Below are positions 50,001-57,478 of a stretch of 64,000 nucleotides of DNA, piece by piece (position 1 is the stretch's first letter; each line of letters opens with the position of its first letter). Under the pieces are notes generated by a model. The model did no database searches. It was not told where the DNA came from and worked only from the letters and a program-made list of their open reading frames with translations. This DNA is from Streptomyces avicenniae. GTDB taxonomy: Bacteria; Actinomycetota; Actinomycetes; Streptomycetales; Streptomycetaceae. The DNA lies in NCBI RefSeq assembly GCF_000719135.1, contig NZ_JOEK01000021.1, positions 17,163-81,162 of the forward strand, given 5' to 3'. Made by a program: the position numbers and the translations under genes.

Positions 50001-50124
50001 GGCCGGGGCCGTCGTCACCGACCTGCTGGAACGTCCGCTGGCGGACGCCCCCGAGGTGACGGACGGGCGGCTGACGCTGCGGCCGTTCCAGATCCTCACC
50101 CTGCGGCTGACGCCGGGGGCCTGA
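47080..50124 (+). CDS. GH38 alpha-mannosidase
   Basis: A 1014-residue glycoside hydrolase of family 38 that removes alpha-linked mannose. The zinc-binding motif is GHAHIDTAWLWPLRETVRK at about residue 270-288; the nucleophile Asp is in LPDTFGYNAALPQL; further family blocks are WWEGIDGTRIFSHFPP and HQFHDILPGSSI with its zinc histidine and aspartate. The middle and C-terminal beta-sandwich domains are complete. There is no signal peptide, so it acts in the cytoplasm on imported oligosaccharides. Its promoter carries the ROK operator, which links it to the secreted beta-helix protein. No uptake ABC transporter is next to it. Confidence 0.95.
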   Translation: MHRDPALIERRLHRVLTQRIVPAVHADAVALDVAAWAVSGEPVPVAEGLAASYEPVRPGHRWGPAWSTCWFRISGTVPAAWAGRRVEAVLDLGFDATKPGFAAEGLVHRADGSVVKALNPRNGWLTVAEAAQGGEEFTYYIEAAANPLILDDGPGGVPFLPTRRGDRAAWLESGGEDGEPGEPLYRLARAELTVFEPEVWELAQDLDVVHGLITALPADSTRRWQLLDGAEAALDAVDLHDVAGTAAAARKLLEPLLTERAGTSAHRISAVGHAHIDTAWLWPLRETVRKVTRTVANATNLMDEHPGYRFVMSQAQQLAWLKEHKPDVFARAAEKAATGQFLPTGSLWVEPDTNITGGESLVRQFVHGKRFYLEEFGVETEEMWLPDTFGYNAALPQLMKLAGVRWFITQKISWNTTNTFPHHTFWWEGIDGTRIFSHFPPVDTYNAELTGPELAHAEGNFKEKGPASRSLVPFGYGDGGGGPTREMLGRAARLADLAGSPRVDIEKPADFFEKAHEEYGAKAPVWSGELYLELHRGTLTSQLKTKQGNRRSEHLLREAELWCATATVRTGAPYPYEQLDRLWKTVLTHQFHDILPGSSIAWVHREAEETYARVAAELTALVDEAQRALAGPGDPAGPALVFNAAPHARGGVPALGAAPVPSPAQDAAASGEALVLDNGLLRVRVDERGLVTSVFDLTEEREALPPGKSANLLQLHQDFPNQWDAWDIDSFYRNTVTDLTEADEVRAVDGGVLVVRTVGSSTIRQTLTLAPGARRLDIDTEVDWRERERLLKAAFPLDLRADHSRGEIQYGHTQRPTHSNTSWEAAKFEFCAHRYLHVAEPGWGMAVVNDSTYGHEITRDVREDGGTTTTIRLSLLRGARFPDPEADLGTHRLRYALVVGATLGDAIREGYAFNLPERRVPGSAAVAPLVSVDHEAVVVEAVKLADDGSGDVIVRLFESLGGRAVTTLTAGFPLAGAVVTDLLERPLADAPEVTDGRLTLRPFQILTLRLTPGA

Positions 50125-50128
50125 GACC

Positions 50129-50175
50129 CCTTCCCGGTCCGGTGGCGAGCTGCCCTCGTCACCGGATTGGGAAGG
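50129..50175 (+). terminator. Hairpin terminator after the alpha-mannosidase gene
   Basis: CCTTCCC-gg-TCCGGTG (50129-50144) pairs with CACCGGA-tt-GGGAAGG (50160-50175); the two inner gg/tt positions can form G-U pairs, giving a 16-bp stem 5 nt after the stop codon. Confidence 0.85.
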
Positions 50176-50279
50176 CCACGGCCTGGGCAGAGTGACGGTG
50201 TCGTCACCCGTCGTGTCATGAGCATGACTTGCATCGACCTGGCACGGCGGGTCCCCGTCCCCCCCCACGGAGGCCGATC

Positions 50280-50828
50280 GTGCCGTCCCGCACCCTCACC
50301 CGCGCCGTCACCGCCCTGGCGGCCACCCTCGCCCTCGGCGTGTCCCTCACCGGCACCGCCGGGGCCACGGACACATCCGCCGCGCCCACGGGCGACGTCG
50401 CCGCCGCGGCCGTCGTCCTCACCTACGACGCCAGCGGCTCGGCCGAGTTCGCGAGCGCCGTCGCCCAAGGCGCGGCCGTCTGGAACACGTCGGTGGCGAA
50501 CGTCCGCCTCGAACCCGTCGCGCCGGGCCGCCGCGCGAACATCCGCATCGTCGCCGACAACGGCTGGCCCCGCGCGCAGACCACCAGCCTGGGCAACGGC
50601 ACCGTCTGGATGGGCCGCCAGGCCGTCGCCGAGGGCTACCACACCGTCCGTATCGCCGCCCACGAACTCGGCCACATCCTCGGCCTGCCCGACATCAAGC
50701 CGGGGCCCTGCTCCAGCCTGATGTCCGGCTCCACCGGCGGCGTCTCGTGCACCAACATCTACCCCAACAGCCAGGAACGCGCCTGGGTGGAGGACGACTT
50801 CTCCACCACGCTCGCCGCCGTGCGCTGA
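50280..50828 (+). CDS. Snapalysin family secreted zinc metalloprotease (M7)
   Basis: A 182-residue secreted neutral protease. A Sec signal ends near TAGAT (residue 30), followed by a very short pro-segment and the mature domain with the extended zinc motif HELGHILGLPD: His128, His132 and Asp138 bind zinc, Glu129 is the base. Asp as third ligand is the mark of snapalysins. Cys144 and Cys157 should form the family disulfide. The GTG at 50280 is chosen for signal length. The usual divergent LysR-type activator gene of snapalysin loci is absent. Short inverted repeats (GTGAC-N6-GTCAC at 50192-50207, TCATG-AG-CATGA at 50216-50227) lie in its upstream region. Confidence 0.93.
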   Translation: MPSRTLTRAVTALAATLALGVSLTGTAGATDTSAAPTGDVAAAAVVLTYDASGSAEFASAVAQGAAVWNTSVANVRLEPVAPGRRANIRIVADNGWPRAQTTSLGNGTVWMGRQAVAEGYHTVRIAAHELGHILGLPDIKPGPCSSLMSGSTGGVSCTNIYPNSQERAWVEDDFSTTLAAVR

Positions 50829-50969
50829 CCGGGGCCGGGGCACGCCGCAACACGGCCCGGCGGCAGGGGAATCCGGATGCCCGCGCCCTCCGGCGAACCT
50901 AGACTGCTGCTCCCGCCGTACCCCGCGCGTCCGCGTGCCCCGGCCCGACCACGCTCCAGGAGCACCCGC

Positions 50970-52031
50970 GTGCAGGCTGCCGTCACCGTCACCCCGTCCC
51001 GGATACCCGAGCTGCTGCTCGGGCTCGCGACCGTCAGGCCGGTCTTCCTCTGGGGCGCGCCCGGCATCGGGAAGTCCTCCCTGGTACGGGCGTTCGCCGA
51101 GTCGCTGGGGATGGAGTGCGTCAGCCTGCTCGGCACCCAGCTCGCGCCCGAGGACCTGATCGGCGTCCCGCAGATCCGCGACGGCCGCTCGGTGTTCTGC
51201 CCGCCCGCGGCCATCGCCCGCGACGAGCCGTACGTCCTGTTCCTCGACGAACTCAACGCGGCCACGCCCGACGTGCAGAAGGCGTTCTACTCGCTCATCC
51301 TCGACCGCCGCATCGGCGAGTACGAACTGCCCCCGGGCTCCCTGGTGATCGGCGCGGGGAACCGCGCCACGGACAACGCCCTGGCCCGGCCCATCGCCTC
51401 GGCGCTCGTCAACCGGCTCACCCACGTCCACCTCACGGCGTCCCCCGCCGACTGGCTGGTCTGGGCGGGCGAGCACGGCATCCACCCCTGGATCACCGAC
51501 CACCTCACCGACCGGCCCGACCACCTGTGGTCGAAGCCCCCGCGCACCGAGGAGCCCTTCTCCACGCCGCGTTCCTGGCACATGCTCTCCGACGCCCTGC
51601 ACTCCTTCGGCGACTCGCTGGACGAGGAGACCCTGAAGGTCCTGGCCCACGGCACCCTGACGCCCGCGCACGCCGTCGCCTTCTGCGGCTACGTCAAGAT
51701 CGTCCGCCACGCCTACGGCATCGAGGCCATCCTCAAGGGGGACGCCTCCTGGCCGCGCCGCACGGAGGACCGCGACCTCCTCTACTACCTCGCCGACGCC
51801 TTCAGGGGCCGCCTGGTGAAGGAGCTGCCCGCCGACAAGCAGCACGTCTCCGCCGCCGGGCGGCTGACGGCCCACCGCGCCAAGTCGCTGCTGGTGCAGC
51901 TCGCCGAGATCTCCGTCGAGGTGGCGCAGACCGTGCTCGCCGACGACGAGGACGGCGACCCGGTGCTGCCGTCCTGGTTCGTCATCGAGGCCGCCCGCGA
52001 CCTGCCCCGGCTGGTCGAGGCCAGGCGGTGA
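50970..52031 (+). CDS. MoxR-type AAA+ ATPase
   Basis: A 353-residue AAA+ ATPase of the MoxR group, a chaperone-like class that inserts cofactors or remodels partner vWA proteins. Walker A is GAPGIGKS (about 29-36), Walker B is VLFLDELN, sensor 1 is GAGNRATDN. The C-terminal part is helical. Start is the GTG at 50970 after CAGGAG. Its last codons overlap the GTG of the downstream vWA/metallopeptidase gene (GTGA), so the two products are made together and very probably form one complex. The client is unknown. Confidence 0.9.
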   Translation: MQAAVTVTPSRIPELLLGLATVRPVFLWGAPGIGKSSLVRAFAESLGMECVSLLGTQLAPEDLIGVPQIRDGRSVFCPPAAIARDEPYVLFLDELNAATPDVQKAFYSLILDRRIGEYELPPGSLVIGAGNRATDNALARPIASALVNRLTHVHLTASPADWLVWAGEHGIHPWITDHLTDRPDHLWSKPPRTEEPFSTPRSWHMLSDALHSFGDSLDEETLKVLAHGTLTPAHAVAFCGYVKIVRHAYGIEAILKGDASWPRRTEDRDLLYYLADAFRGRLVKELPADKQHVSAAGRLTAHRAKSLLVQLAEISVEVAQTVLADDEDGDPVLPSWFVIEAARDLPRLVEARR

Positions 52032-53815
52032 GCGGCGGGAAGGCCGCGGCGCGCCGGGACCCGGCGGGCGAGGCGTACCTGGCGGGGCTCGCGCTCGTCA
52101 GCCCGGTGTTCGCCGACCTCGGCTTCCGTACGTGCCGGGAGGCGGACTGCGACCTCGCGCCGCGGCAGGGGCTCGTCCGCGCCGACTCCCGGGGGCTCCT
52201 GCACTCCCACCCGCGCCGCCGCGCCCACCCCGCCGAGTGGGCCTGGGCTGTCTCGCACGCGCTGCTGCACCTCGGCTTCGGCCACCTGCCCGCGACGGTG
52301 GAGCACCTGGAGCAGCCCGACCGCTTCCTCGTCGCCGCCCGCTGCGCGGTGGTCAACCGCTTCCTCGTCACGTTCGCCGGGGCGCTCGTCCCGCCCGAGG
52401 TCCCCACCGGCTACCCGGGGGGCGACGAGGAGGACATCGCCGCCCGCTGGCGCCGCGACGGTGTCCCCGCCGCGTTCCGGGCCTGCGGAACGGCGGGCGA
52501 CTCCCCCGACCAGGTGCTCGTGCCCTGGCCCGACAGGTGGACCGACCCGCCCGACTGGCCGCGCGCCTTCGCCGCCGCGCTGAGCCGTACGGTCGCCGAG
52601 GCCGTGGACGCCGCGGGCGGCCGTCGCGCCCCCGGGGACGGCGCGCGGCGCGAGCCGACGCCCTGGCAGCGCGCGCTGGACTGGTTCGTCGCCTCCTACC
52701 CGCTGCTCGGCGGCATCGCCGCGGGAATGCGCCTCATCGACGACCGCGCGCTGGCGGCGGCGCACGGCATCGCCGTCGCCGCCGTGGACACCTCTGCGGG
52801 CGAGATCTACGTCAACCCCGTCCGGATGCTCGCCGACGAGGAGTGGCGCTTCGTCCTGGCGCACGAGATGCTGCACGCCGCGCTGCGCCACGGCGACCGG
52901 CGGGGGATGCGCGACCCGTACCTGTTCAACGTCGCCTGCGACTTCGTGGTCAACGACTGGCTGGTGCAGATGCAGGTCGGGGACATGCCCCCGGGGACGC
53001 TGCACGACCCCGCGCTGCGCGGCCTGTCGGCCGAGGAGGTGTACGACCGGATCGTCGGCGACCGGCGGCGGCTGCGCCGCCTCGGGACCCTGCGCGGCCG
53101 GGACGCGCAGGACATCCTCGGCGCGCCGCTGACCCCGCCGCGTGACGCCGTGGACCTGGACGAGTTCTACCGGCGGGGCCTCACCCAGGGCCTCGACCTC
53201 CACCGCAGGCGCGGACGCGGCCTGCTGCCCGCCGGGCTGGTCGAGGAGATCGCCGCGCTCAGCCATCCGCCCCTCCCCTGGGACGCGCAACTCGCGCGCT
53301 GGTTCGACGAGTTCGTGCCGCGTCCCGAGCCCGTCCGCTCGTACGCGCGGCCGTCGCGCCGCCAGGCGGCCACACCGGACATCCCCCGTGCGGGCCGCTA
53401 CCTGCCCCCCGAGGAGGTGCCGCGCTGCACGTTCGGCGTGGTGCTGGACACGTCCTGCTCGATGGGGAGGGTGTTGCTGGGCAAGGCCCTGGGGGCGATC
53501 GCCTCCTTCGCCCAGGCGAGGGACGTGCCCGCCGCCCGGCTCGTCCACTGCGACGCCGCCCCGCACGACGCGGGATACGTGCCGGTCACGGACCTCGCGG
53601 GACGTGTCCGCGTCCACGGCCGGGGCGGCACGGCCCTCCAGCCGGGCATCGATCTGCTGGTGCGCGCCGACGACTTCCCGCGCACGGCGCCCGTCCTCGT
53701 CATCACGGACGGCGAGTGCGAGGCGCTGCGCGTGCCGCGCACCCACGCGTACCTGCTGCCCAAGGGCGCCCGCCTGCCGTTCGGGCCGCGGGGGCCGGTC
53801 TTCTCCGTGCGCTGA
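52028..53815 (+). CDS. vWA-like (DUF2201) metallopeptidase-domain protein with a degenerate duplicate domain
   Basis: A 595-residue partner of the MoxR ATPase. The middle region has a zincin-like putative metallopeptidase domain (about 210-330) with EWRFVLAHEMLHAALRHGDRR: His279, Glu280, His283 and His288. The C-terminus (about 460-590) is a vWA-like domain with metal-site motif VVLDTSCSM and later VITDGE. The N-terminal 110 residues repeat the peptidase pattern as EWAWAVSHALLHLGFGHL followed by AARCAVVNRFLV, against ACDFVVNDWLV in the active copy. The base Glu is Ala there, so the first copy is a pseudo-enzyme. GTG at 52028 overlaps the upstream stop. Function is unknown; MoxR/vWA pairs generally act in maturation or stress responses. 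Confidence 0.88.
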   Translation: MSGGKAAARRDPAGEAYLAGLALVSPVFADLGFRTCREADCDLAPRQGLVRADSRGLLHSHPRRRAHPAEWAWAVSHALLHLGFGHLPATVEHLEQPDRFLVAARCAVVNRFLVTFAGALVPPEVPTGYPGGDEEDIAARWRRDGVPAAFRACGTAGDSPDQVLVPWPDRWTDPPDWPRAFAAALSRTVAEAVDAAGGRRAPGDGARREPTPWQRALDWFVASYPLLGGIAAGMRLIDDRALAAAHGIAVAAVDTSAGEIYVNPVRMLADEEWRFVLAHEMLHAALRHGDRRGMRDPYLFNVACDFVVNDWLVQMQVGDMPPGTLHDPALRGLSAEEVYDRIVGDRRRLRRLGTLRGRDAQDILGAPLTPPRDAVDLDEFYRRGLTQGLDLHRRRGRGLLPAGLVEEIAALSHPPLPWDAQLARWFDEFVPRPEPVRSYARPSRRQAATPDIPRAGRYLPPEEVPRCTFGVVLDTSCSMGRVLLGKALGAIASFAQARDVPAARLVHCDAAPHDAGYVPVTDLAGRVRVHGRGGTALQPGIDLLVRADDFPRTAPVLVITDGECEALRVPRTHAYLLPKGARLPFGPRGPVFSVR

Positions 53816-53933
53816 GCGCGCCGTCCCGCCCGGAGTCCGTGTGGCGTGTCCGGCGGCCCCCCGCCCGGCGCGTTCCGTACGGTGTGGGCGGTCAGCGGTC
53901 GCACGGCGGCCCGTCGCCGGATCGGAGCGCACG

Positions 53934-54836
53934 ATGAAGGCAGTACTCTTCCGCCGGTTCAGGGGCCCCGAGGTCCTGGAGATCGCGGATCTTCCCGAGC
54001 CGCACCCGGGTCCTGGGGAGGTCGGGATCGCGGTGCGGGCCGCGGGGATCAACCCGAGCGACTGGAAGAAACGCCGGGGCCTGATGGACGCGGAGCTGCC
54101 GCAGACCCTGGGCCACGAGGCGGCGGGCGTCATCGACGAGCTGGGCGAGGGCGTGACGGACGTGGCCGTCGGCGACCGCGTGTTCGGCTTCTCCTCGGAG
54201 GGGGCGGCCCAGGCGGAACGCGCGGTGCTGTCGTCCTGGGCGCCGGTCCCGCCGTCGCTCGACCTCCCCGCCGCCGCGGCGCTGCCCGCGGCCGTCGAGA
54301 CGGCCACGCGCGCGCTCGACCGGCTCGGTGTCGGGAGCGGCGACATCCTGCTCGTCAACGGGGCCTCGGGGAGCGTCGGCGGCGCGGCGGTCCAGCTGGC
54401 CGTGGTGCGCGGCGCGCGCGTCATCGGGACGGCGGGTCCGGCGAACCACGCCTACCTGCGCTCGCTGGGGGCGGAGCCCGTCGCCTACGGGCCAGGACTT
54501 GTCGAGCGGGTCCGCGCGCTGGCGCCCGACGGCGTCGGCGTGGCGCTCGACGTCGCGGGGAGCGGCGTCCTGCCGGAGCTGATCGGGCTGGCCGGGGGCA
54601 CCGAGCGTGTGGTGACGATCGCCGACGCGGACGGCGCGCGGGAGCACGGGGTGGAGTTCAGCCGAGGGGACACCGGCCGCGCCCTCCACGCGCTCGGCGG
54701 CATCGGCGAGCTGATCGAGGCCGGGCGCTTCGCGGTCCCCACCGTGACGGCCTTCCCGCTCGACGAGATCGCGGAGGCGCACCGGGCCGGGGAGAGCGGG
54801 GCCGTGCGCGGGAAGCTCGTGCTGCTGGTCGGCTGA
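53934..54836 (+). CDS. Zinc-independent medium-chain reductase (quinone oxidoreductase-like)
   Basis: A 300-residue NADP-dependent MDR enzyme. The N-terminal GroES-like domain has GPEVLEIADLPEPHPGPGEV and LGHEAAGVIDELG; the nucleotide domain has NGASGSVGGAAVQLA. The catalytic-zinc cysteines and the structural zinc lobe of alcohol dehydrogenases are missing, as in quinone oxidoreductases. It probably reduces quinones or enones. The ATG at 53934 follows CGGAGCG. A hairpin directly after the stop codon ends it, so it is probably a single gene. Confidence 0.9.
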   Translation: MKAVLFRRFRGPEVLEIADLPEPHPGPGEVGIAVRAAGINPSDWKKRRGLMDAELPQTLGHEAAGVIDELGEGVTDVAVGDRVFGFSSEGAAQAERAVLSSWAPVPPSLDLPAAAALPAAVETATRALDRLGVGSGDILLVNGASGSVGGAAVQLAVVRGARVIGTAGPANHAYLRSLGAEPVAYGPGLVERVRALAPDGVGVALDVAGSGVLPELIGLAGGTERVVTIADADGAREHGVEFSRGDTGRALHALGGIGELIEAGRFAVPTVTAFPLDEIAEAHRAGESGAVRGKLVLLVG

Positions 54837-54838
54837 CG

Positions 54839-54866
54839 CGGCGGCGTCCCGCAGGGGGCGCCGCCG
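54839..54866 (+). terminator. Hairpin terminator after the MDR reductase gene
   Basis: CGGCGGCG (54839-54846) pairs with CGCCGCCG (54859-54866); the inner CCC/GGG can extend the stem. It lies 2 bp beyond the stop codon. Confidence 0.75.
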
Positions 54867-55049
54867 CCAGCGGCCTCCGCCCGGTGGGGGCGGTGACGAG
54901 GAGGCCGCCGGGGCGGGCGGGGAAGGAGGACCGCCGGGAGAGGCATGGACGAGGGGAAGGAAGCGGCGTCACCTCCGGATCTTCTCCCTCGTCACGGCAC
55001 GGGGCCGACCGGGCGCCTCAGAGGCGCGCGCTCCCGGGTCCTCGGCCGG

Positions 55050-55559
55050 TCATGGCTGGAAGATGAACACGGACCACTGGTCGCGCTGCCCCTGCGGGAC
55101 GTCCGTGTGGGCGGTCGTCCTGCCGGGCATGCCGCGCAGCCGGGTGTCCCACTCGGTGGCCCAGAGACCGCGGTCGAGGTCCTGCCAGTGCCAGCGCTGC
55201 CCCGGGGCCGCGGGGTTGCAGGTGCTCGTCCAGACCGCGTTGAGCGAGGTCTTGTTGTCCGTCGTCAGACACAGCCCGGTCTCGGCGTTCATGAGCAGGT
55301 TCCCTCCCTCCCATGCGTCGCTGGTTATCCAGTCCCACTCGTGCTTCACCCTGTTGCAGGGCCCGTTGAGCGTGACGGCCCCGGACGCCTCTCCTGCCAG
55401 GCAGTCACCGGTCGCCTCGTTGGTGAAGCGCCAGTGGGTGTTGATGCCGGAGGCGGTGGACGGCGCCGAGGCGGTGGACAGGGGCGCCGAGGCGCCGACG
55501 AAGGCCACGGCCAGGGCGGTGGCGGCAAGTACGCGCTTGCGTACGGGAATTGTCTTCAC
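55050..55559 (-). CDS. Small secreted ricin-like lectin domain protein
   Basis: A 169-residue secreted protein: basic start, Sec signal ending near TASA (about residue 30), then a compact domain with WRFTNEATGDCLAGEASGAVTL, CNRVKHEWDW, AETGLCLTTDNKTSLNAVWTS and QRWHWQDLDRGLW. The C-L and QRW patterns are those of beta-trefoil (ricin B) repeats, with four cysteines in the mature part for two disulfides. It has no enzyme domain, so it is probably a carbohydrate-binding or inhibitor protein. Start is the ATG at 55559. Confidence 0.75.
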   Translation of the reverse strand: MKTIPVRKRVLAATALAVAFVGASAPLSTASAPSTASGINTHWRFTNEATGDCLAGEASGAVTLNGPCNRVKHEWDWITSDAWEGGNLLMNAETGLCLTTDNKTSLNAVWTSTCNPAAPGQRWHWQDLDRGLWATEWDTRLRGMPGRTTAHTDVPQGQRDQWSVFIFQP

Positions 55560-55858
55560 CGCTCCACTCTATCGACGGCCACTGACAATTCTTCCCGGGA
55601 GCGAACCCTCACGAGCCGTCCCGCTCCCCCCATTCCGCGCGACCACCGCGCCGTCAGCTACGGTGCGCATGTCCGGCCATTTCACGGACAGTTCATCATG
55701 GCGAGGGCGCGGTCGCCGCGAACTCCGCATGAAGCCGGGGGCATGTGCCGCGAAGGGGACGCGCGTGGATCAGAACGCCATGTCTCCCCTTCGCATCTCC
55801 TTCCTGCGAAGGTTTGCCGGGGCCGAGGTGAACGTGCCGCGCTTCAGGAAGATGCCGT

Positions 55859-56284
55859 TCAGGGCGCTGACGCGGCGAGGCTCACGACGGGGAGGCCGAG
55901 CGCCTCGGTGAGGACCTGCCGCTGGCGCGGCGTCAGGGCGGGCAGGAAGAGCGCCGCCTCGGCGCCGGTCCGCTCGCACAGCGACGCCAGCTCCGTGACC
56001 TTCCCGTGGCTGAGCAGCGTCCGGGAGGAGTAGGGCAGGTGCATCGACGCGGCTCCACCGGCGGACACGCCGCGCCGCTGCACGAGGCGGCCCACGACAC
56101 GCGCGCCGCGTGCCGTGACCTCGCGCTCCGCCGTGTCCATCAGCGCGGCGAAGTCCCGCTGCCTGCCCGGGAAGAAGCCGACGAGCACGACGTCCGCCCC
56201 CTCGACGGCGAACGGCGGGAGCGGGTGACGGGCCTGTGCCGTGCGGCGTGTCGGCCGCCGGTCGCGCCCTCGGCGCCGGTGCAT
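55859..56284 (-). CDS. Orphan HflX N-terminal domain protein
   Basis: A 141-residue protein that matches only the N-terminal nucleotide-binding domain of the ribosome-splitting GTPase HflX: DVVLVGFFPG, TAEREVTARGARVVGRLVQRR, SHGKVTELASLCERTGAEA and LTPRQRQVLTEALGLPVV. The coiled-coil and the GTPase domain (P-loop, DTVGF, NKxD) that normally follow are absent; the gene simply ends after the first domain. The coding sequence is otherwise intact, so it is a standalone protein or a fixed deletion remnant. The ATG at 56284 gives a basic 25-residue lead. A full hflX gene is expected elsewhere in the chromosome. Function unknown. Confidence 0.78.
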   Translation of the reverse strand: MHRRRGRDRRPTRRTAQARHPLPPFAVEGADVVLVGFFPGRQRDFAALMDTAEREVTARGARVVGRLVQRRGVSAGGAASMHLPYSSRTLLSHGKVTELASLCERTGAEAALFLPALTPRQRQVLTEALGLPVVSLAASAP

Positions 56285-56424
56285 GGACGACAGGTTAGGC
56301 GCACCCGTGCCGCCGGTGTCCACCGCCGCTCCCTGTCGCCGTGCCGGTCAGCACGTCGCCCGGCCGCAGGAAGCCGACGCGTCGCGCCAGCGGATCGGTC
56401 CCGCCCGCTGCGTACCCTGGGCGC

Positions 56425-57360
56425 GTGCCAGGGATCACGACGGGAAGCCCTTCCGACGCCGAGCTGCTGCTCGCCGCGCGGAGTGGCGACGTGGTGGCCG
56501 TGGGGGTGCTGCTGGAGCGGCACCGTGCGGGCATGCGCGCGGTCGCGCTGAGCCTCCTGGGCCACGGGCCGGACGCTGAGGACGCCGTGCAGGAAGCATC
56601 GCTGACCGCGCTGCGGCGCATCGGCGACGTACGCCGCCCCGAGTCCGTCGGCGCCTGGCTGCGCAGCGTGGTGCGCAACGCGTGCCGCTCGTCGCTGCGT
56701 GAGCGGAGGGCCGTCGTGCCGGTGCCCGACCTGTCGGCGCTCGCGGCGGCCACGGGGCCCGAGCAGGTCGTCGAGGGCCATGCGCTGCGGGACTGGCTCT
56801 GGCAGGCGGTCGGGGAGCTGTCGCCGACGCTGCGCGCGACGCTCCTGCTGCGGCACTTCAGCCCGCGCACGCCCTCGTACGACGAGATCGCCACGCTGTA
56901 CGGCGTCCCCGTGGGCACGGTGCGCAGCAGGCTGGCCGAAGGGCGGGCGCGGCTGGCCGAGGCGATGGCGCGGACCGCGGAATCCGCGCACGGCGACGCG
57001 GCGGCGCTGTCCCGCGCCAGCGCGGCGGAGGCGGCCGAGACCCTGGCGGCGGCCGAGGAGGGACGGTTCGCGGAGCTGACGGCCGAGCGGTGGACGCCGG
57101 ACGTCGCCCTCTACGCGGGGCGGCGGCGGGTCGGCGGCAGGGACTTCCTGGTCCGGGGCATGGCGGGTGACCTGGAGGCGGGGGTGCGCCAGCGGCTCGT
57201 GTCGGCCGTGGCCGGCCAGGACACCGTCATCTGGGAGATGGACCTGCTCGGCCCGCCGGACGATCCCGGCCACTGCCCGCCCGCGGTCGCCTGGCTGATG
57301 TCCACGAGGGACGGGAGGCTGCACGAGCTGCGCCTCTTCCACGCCCCCGCCGTGGGCTGA
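56425..57360 (+). CDS. ECF sigma factor with C-terminal NTF2-like domain
   Basis: A 311-residue ECF sigma factor: region 2 at about 15-85 (SDAELLLAARSGDVVAVGVLL; HGPDAEDAVQEASLTALRRI; AWLRSVVRNACRSSLRERR), region 4 at about 115-175 (LSPTLRATLLLRHFSPRTPSY; DEIATLYGVPVGTVRSRLAEG), and a 120-residue C-terminal NTF2/SnoaL-like extension (about 190-305). Such tails act as built-in anti-sigma modules in several ECF groups; I do not see the DGGGK motif of ECF41, so the group is left open. No separate anti-sigma gene is present. The downstream alpha/beta hydrolase (118-bp gap) may be its target. Start is the GTG at 56425. Confidence 0.88.
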   Translation: MPGITTGSPSDAELLLAARSGDVVAVGVLLERHRAGMRAVALSLLGHGPDAEDAVQEASLTALRRIGDVRRPESVGAWLRSVVRNACRSSLRERRAVVPVPDLSALAAATGPEQVVEGHALRDWLWQAVGELSPTLRATLLLRHFSPRTPSYDEIATLYGVPVGTVRSRLAEGRARLAEAMARTAESAHGDAAALSRASAAEAAETLAAAEEGRFAELTAERWTPDVALYAGRRRVGGRDFLVRGMAGDLEAGVRQRLVSAVAGQDTVIWEMDLLGPPDDPGHCPPAVAWLMSTRDGRLHELRLFHAPAVG

Positions 57361-57478
57361 GCCCGGTGCGTCAGGACCGCCGGGAGCCGTGTGACCCATG
57401 TCACCCGCGGCCGGTCGAACTTCCGCGGCGCGGGAGCGTCCTGTCCGCGTCCGACACACCCGTCATACGGAGCACCTC

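Noticed and set aside
40455..50124. Calling the ROK/mannosidase locus a complete utilisation system with uptake
   Set aside because: No ABC or PTS sugar transporter gene is present in the window, so import is unexplained.
44896..50268. A 1790-codon open frame on the minus strand opposite the ROK and mannosidase genes
   Set aside because: It is the antisense shadow of well-recognised GC-rich genes; its product is a low-complexity Arg/Val/Gly/His-rich chain without domains.
55560..55858. Small plus-strand peptide gene (ending near 55911) in the gap before the orphan HflX gene
   Set aside because: It runs antisense into the HflX-domain gene, has no good ribosome-binding site and no recognisable precursor-peptide pattern. 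The 299-bp gap otherwise shows nothing.
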